64,000 nt of DNA, taken from assembly GCA_026545225.1 (NCBI GenBank), contig CM048845.1, positions 52,180,033-52,244,032 on the forward strand. Direction: 5' to 3'. This DNA is from Cornus controversa (lineage: Eukaryota; Streptophyta; Magnoliopsida; Cornales; Cornaceae). Below, in pieces: positions 59,969 to 64,000 of this stretch. The position numbers and the translations under genes were made by a program. The notes under the pieces are model-generated. The model made no database searches. It saw only the letters and a list, made by a program, of their open reading frames with translations, and was not told where the DNA came from. Each line of letters starts with the position of its first letter. The first letter of the stretch is position 1.

Positions 59969-60537
59969 TGTAGTAACCCTTGTGGACGGGTGTGAGTGGG
60001 CGGGTGTGAAGACAGACACTGGGCTGGGCTACCACACTAACAGGTTATAGGGTGCTCAATTCCACATCGCCTGGGTGTGGAAAAGGGGATATGCTTATAT
60101 GTACTATGTTCTCTCCAAATGGTATGAGGCCTTTCAGGGTAAAACCCGAGAGCAAAATCGTACGGGCTTAGGCCCAAAGTGGACAATATCATACCATGTG
60201 TTGGAGTGGGGTATTACTGTTGGTATCAGATCCTGAACCCAGCCAGAAATGTGCCGACAAGGACGTCGGGCCTCTTAGGGGGGTGGATTGTAGTAACCCT
60301 TATGGGCGGGTGTGAGTGGGAATGTGTGAAGACAGACACTGGGCTAAGCTATCACACTGACAGGGTACAGGGTGCTCAATCCCACATTGCCTGGGTGTGG
60401 AGAAAGGGATGTGCTTATATGTAGTATGTTATCTTCAAATGGTATGAAGCCTTTAGGGTAAAATCCAAGAGCAAAATCGTACAGGCTTAGGCCCGAAGTG
60501 AACAATATCATACCATGTGTTAGAGCGGGGTATTACA
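59969..60537 (+). repeat. TRIM array, plus-oriented half (LTR-int-LTR)
   Basis: TGTAGTAACCC...GGGGTATTACT (60218), PBS TTGGTATCAGATCC from 60220, polypurine tract CTTAGGGGGGTGGAT, then the second LTR ending GGGGTATTACA (60537). About 9 bp of internal domain (59960-59968) precede it at the junction. Confidence 0.9.
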
Positions 60538-62190
60538 CCTTCTCTCACAAAAGAATTTGAATATGAGGCAACGGAGGTGGATGCAGTACATGGAAGATTA
60601 TGACTTCGACTTACAATATTATCCGAGGAAGGCAAACTTGGTAGCGGATGCATTGAGTATGAAGAAACATTGCAGCTTAGCAAGCTTAGCCATACGGTAG
60701 TGGAAGATGATGGAAGACATCTCAGAAATGGGATTGTATTTCAACGAGGATGATGGACCGGTGCTGTTATTTACTCTTATCGCTCAACAAATCTTGTGAG
60801 TAGAGTGATTCAAGAGGAGAGGAAGGATAGTGAGGTTGAGGCTATTTGCACAAGGATTTCGGGTGGCGAAATGGTGGAAAGATGGACAGTTCATTCAGAT
60901 GAGAGCATGAAATTCCAAGGGAAGATCTTTGCTCCCTTAGCTTGTCGGGATGAGATTCTGAGAAAGTTTCACAACTCGAGGCTAGCAGTACATCCAGGAG
61001 GTACCAAGATGTATCATAACCTGTGCCAACAGTATTAGTGAAAGGGTATCAAAAAGGATATAGCTCAATTTGTGGTGAGGTGCCTCACTTGTCAACAAGT
61101 GAAGGCCGAGCATCAGAGACCAGCAGGGTTGTTATAGCCATTGCCTATGCTTATATGGAAATGAGAGCATGTCACTATGGACTTTGTGACGGGACTTCCA
61201 AGGTCGAGGAGGAGTCACGATGCAATTTGGGTGGTCATTGACAGATTGATGAAGGTAGCTCACTTTATTCCCATTAGAGTGACCGATGATGTGGATACTC
61301 TCAGTAGATTGTATATTGAGCAGATCCTTAGACTTCATGGTGTGCCAGTTTCTATTGTTTCAGATAGAGACCTGCGATTTATATCTCAGTTTTGGCAGAG
61401 TTTCTAGGCAACACTCGATACAGACCTTCATTTTAATATGGCTTTTCATCCTCAGATGGATGGTCAGTCTAAGCATACTATATAGATTTTGGAGGATATG
61501 TTGTGGGCGTGTGTACTTGATCTTCGAGGTAGTTGGGAGTATCACATTCCTTTGGTGGAGTTTGCATACAATAATAGCTATCAAACTAGCATTGAGATGG
61601 CTCCATTTGAGACTTTGTATGGTAGACCGTATAGGTCACCTGTCTGTTAGACTAAGGTCAAAGAGATAATTTATTTGGGACCAGATTTAATTTAAAAAAT
61701 TATGAAAAAGATCAAGGTAATTTGGCAGATATTGCTTACTGCTCAGAGTCGTCAGAAAAGCTATGCCGATAGGAAATGACGACCATTAACATTTGAGGTG
61801 GGGGATCATGTTTTTCTAAAGGTCTCACTATAGAGAGGTTTGACGAGGTTTGGTCATAGTGGCAAGCTAGCGCCACAATTTATTGTACTATTTAAGATTT
61901 TGGACCGGATAGGGGAGGTTGCCTATCGCTTGGCATTGCCACCGCAATTGTCAACTGTGCACAACACTTTCTATATGTTTATGTTAAAGAAGTATGAGTC
62001 GGACCCTTCATATGTACTTGATTGGGCAGACCTTGAGGTGGAGGAGAACATGTCATACGAGGAGAGGCCAATTCAGATTTTGGATACTAGAGAGCAAGTG
62101 GTTCGGGGCAAGACCATTCCATTGGTTAAGGTGCTTTAGAGGCATCATGAGGTAGCGAAAGCTACATGGGAGTGAGAACAAAAAGTTTGA
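60538..62190 (+). pseudogene. E5 RNase H end, integrase and chromodomain-like tail
   Basis: RNase H end with RQRRWMQYMEDYDFDLQYY-like codons in broken frames (60560-60620). Zinc-binding domain with HNSRLAVHPGGTKMYHNL (H-H) and [12 protein letters not shown] (C-C). Core [23 protein letters not shown] (first D) and [10 protein letters not shown] (second D). At about 61460 the block DGQSKHTI has lysine where the catalytic glutamate belongs. Then VEFAYNNSYQTSIEM and a C-terminal part with GLTRFGHSGKLAPQF, AYRLALPPQLSTVHNTFYMFMLKKY and a chromodomain-like tail ILDTREQVVRGKTIPLVKVL...ATWE ending at about 62176. Stops and frameshifts throughout; a dead integrase. Confidence 0.88.
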
Positions 62191-62249
62191 TCAAAGTATC
62201 CCAAGTTGTTCATCACTTGAGGTACATTCTAATTTCAACGATGAAATTC

Positions 62250-62266
62250 CTATAAGGTTGGGAGCT
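62250..62266 (+). promoter_or_regulatory. E5 polypurine tract (weak)
   Basis: TATAAGGTTGGGAGCT directly before the 3' LTR. Confidence 0.55.
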
Positions 62267-64000
62267 TGTAGAGACCGTGCCCAATTTTAACCGATTTTGA
62301 AATTTTCATCATTTATTACTTTAAGTACATTTTAAATATTTAAATATTTTGAATACGGGGAACATATTTAGAAGGTTGGAATATGGTTTTAAAAAGTTTT
62401 GGAAACTTTTCAAAAATGCTGACTTTTTGGTCAATAGGGGTCCGGGATGAGGTTAAGTGAGTCCGAAAATTTCAGGAAAATTTCAAAAAAATTTATTTTT
62501 GGCTATAGACTAAAAAAAATGTTTAGAATGTCATGAAAGTAATTTCGAGTCCAACGGAGTTTTCGAGAATTAATTCGGAGTTCGGGAGGGTACGTTACGT
62601 GGCTTGAGGGCAAAATGGTCTTTTTGCGCCCCTAGGAGTGGAATAAATATCTGGGGGCTCAGAGATATTAATTTTTATAGATCTCTCTCTCTCTCTCTCA
62701 AGCTCCCACTTCATCTCTCTTCCTTCTCTCTAGAGTTTGAGGGCCTTAAGGTGTGATTTGGACCTTCCCGAAGAAAAGAAGTGTGTAGGGGACATCAAGG
62801 GCATCAATTTAAACTGATCAAAGTCTCTATTTTGTAAAGTTGGGATGGCTGGAATTTTTCAAAGAGGGATTCAATGCTTAAGATTTGAGGTTGGGGTTCT
62901 AGACTCATTTTTACTTTGATCTTATTGGTCACTTTTATATGACATGAAAGATAGATTTGATTTCTTAAGGCTAAGGTTATGTATATGTGTATATATGTAT
63001 ACCATTGTGATTTATGCATGTATAAATGTCTAACATGTTAGTTAGCACTTATATATATATTGTATGTGCAAATGAGACTATGAATGCTTTCGATGAAAAA
63101 TGTATTCATTTGGTGAAAACATGAAAATGTGGGTTTCTATAGACTTGTGCATGAAAGATATGATTTTTCTTGTAAAATGCAAAAGAATGATGATTTTCAT
63201 GATGTGAGCGTGATGGCACTGTGACAATCTTGAGGTGAAAGGAAAATACATTGATTTGACAAAAATGCATTCATTGTGTGGAAAAATGCATTGATATGAT
63301 TACGTGCACTACGTGAAAAATGAGTTTTTGGGGCGTGACAACATTGAGAATTAAGATGAGGGAATGGCCCCTAGGGTGAAAGACCCAAAACTTGGCCACT
63401 CGAATGGTGCATCCGTCAGAATAGTAAACCGAGAAGCATAAGTGGAGTTTGGATGCTGAAAAGATCCTTACTATGGATGTGGTGTGAAAAGCTAGTCCCC
63501 ATTGAATTCATTTCTAGAAATTTTTGGCGTTAGTTATATATACATGAATTGGGACTTGTCAATTTGATATATATATATATGTATGTATATATATATATAT
63601 GTATGTATATATATATATATGTGTGTGTGTGTGTATATGCATTGAGATGTGAAGCATCACACATGATTTGAAAAATATGATTGTTTATGAGTATAAAGTA
63701 TGTATATTTGTCATGTAGGCATGTAGCGATTTCATGTGCATTCATGCATGGCTGACGGCTTGGAATGCGGATGGATGGATAATTTCATTTGAGTGAGAGA
63801 GGATAAGCTCACCCCCTATTTATACAAAACTTTTGTAGATAAGGCGCCGATGGAGGACGAAGCATGATTAGCTCAATGGACCTTGTTGAGTTTCATTTTT
63901 AGACTTTTGAGCCTTTTGAGATGTAAATAGATGTCCATGCCGATTTGTGGCATGTGGACTATGTTAATGATGTTATATTTATACTAAAGGGAGGGGGGGG
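62267..64000 (+). repeat. E5 3' LTR (first 1734 bp)
   Basis: TGTAGAGACCGTGCCC start, collinear with 53559 onward to the window edge; about 670 bp should lie outside. A (TA)n/(TG)n microsatellite at 63570-63640 is longer than in the 5' LTR. The last ten bases are nearly all G, where the 5' LTR reads catttgattc. Confidence 0.9.

Larger units (their letters stand above)
59118..60537 (-). mobile_element. Five-LTR, partly inverted TRIM array (5S-less Cassandra relative)
   Basis: Five copies of a ~250-bp LTR: 59118-59367, 59437-59686 and 59756-about 59960 (truncated) in minus orientation, then 59969-60218 and 60289-60537 in plus orientation. LTRs 1-2-3 and 4-5 are separated by the same ~69-bp internal domain with PBS and polypurine tract. 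The whole block has one TSD, ccttc (59113-59117 and 60538-60542), and removing it rejoins RNase H. The internal domain and the start of the LTR match the Cassandra at 32253, but no 5S sequence is present. No coding capacity. Confidence 0.92.
53559..64000 (+). mobile_element. E5: Ty3/gypsy chromovirus (Tekay-like), 3' LTR cut by the window edge
   Basis: 5' LTR 53559-55958 (2400 bp), tRNA-Met PBS, gag with two zinc knuckles, protease, RT, RNase H, integrase, chromodomain-like tail, PPT and 3' LTR from 62267. The order and tail fit Tekay/Del chromoviruses. The left TSD would be tagta (53554-53558); the right one is outside the window. A TRIM array is inserted in RNase H. Decayed: stops in every gene and loss of the integrase catalytic E. 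Confidence 0.92.

Noticed and set aside
59286..60424. Several 60-115 codon ORFs with a shared sequence
   Set aside because: Frames through TRIM LTR copies in both orientations; the element is non-coding.

Overview
The window is repeat DNA from a nuclear plant genome, most likely a large-genome eudicot. Evidence: Ty3/gypsy chromovirus, Athila and Ty1/copia retrotransposons, a CACTA transposon, Mutator-type elements, and a Cassandra element carrying 5S rRNA sequence. Primer-binding sites match plant tRNA-Met and tRNA-Asp. I found no intact host gene, rRNA or tRNA gene, and no CRISPR array. The only host-like coding sequence is captured or broken fragments.

Positions 1-40960 are one old minus-strand Ty3/gypsy element (E1), cut into pieces by later insertions. 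Its 3' LTR (1-4556, running off the left edge) holds a 3.9 kb CACTA element (173-4079) with captured exons of a Sec14/CRAL-TRIO gene. Its integrase is split by a plus-strand relative (E2, 5795-15728). E2's own 3' LTR holds a long-TIR DNA transposon (10692-13050). E1's protease is split by a plus-strand Athila element (E3, 17705-32073), which has a solo LTR in its gag. A Cassandra TRIM plus a 4.3 kb solo LTR (32253-37240) sit together at the gag/protease junction. E1's gag, PBS and 5' LTR follow (37246-40960). For E2, E3 and the Cassandra/solo-LTR pair, target-site duplications are visible, and removing the insert rejoins the E1 reading frame.

Positions 40961-42028 are unassigned. Positions 42029-50144 are another solo LTR (minus). 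It contains a 255 bp Mutator-type MITE, a ~240 bp foldback and a young copia element (44861-49867) whose pol is almost whole.

Positions 50365-53556 are older debris: a copia fragment (minus), a gypsy gag-RT fragment (plus) and a two-exon fragment of unknown origin (minus). From 53559 to the right edge lies a plus-strand chromovirus (E5). Its RNase H is interrupted by an unusual five-LTR, partly inverted TRIM array (59118-60537). The TRIM resembles Cassandra but lacks the 5S module.

Relative ages judged by eye from LTR differences: Cassandra (2/310) and copia (4/258) are young, E3 intermediate, E1, E2 and E5 older. Nothing here looks like a working gene network; the interest is in element structure, gene capture, TRIM modularity and hairpin-forming arrays.
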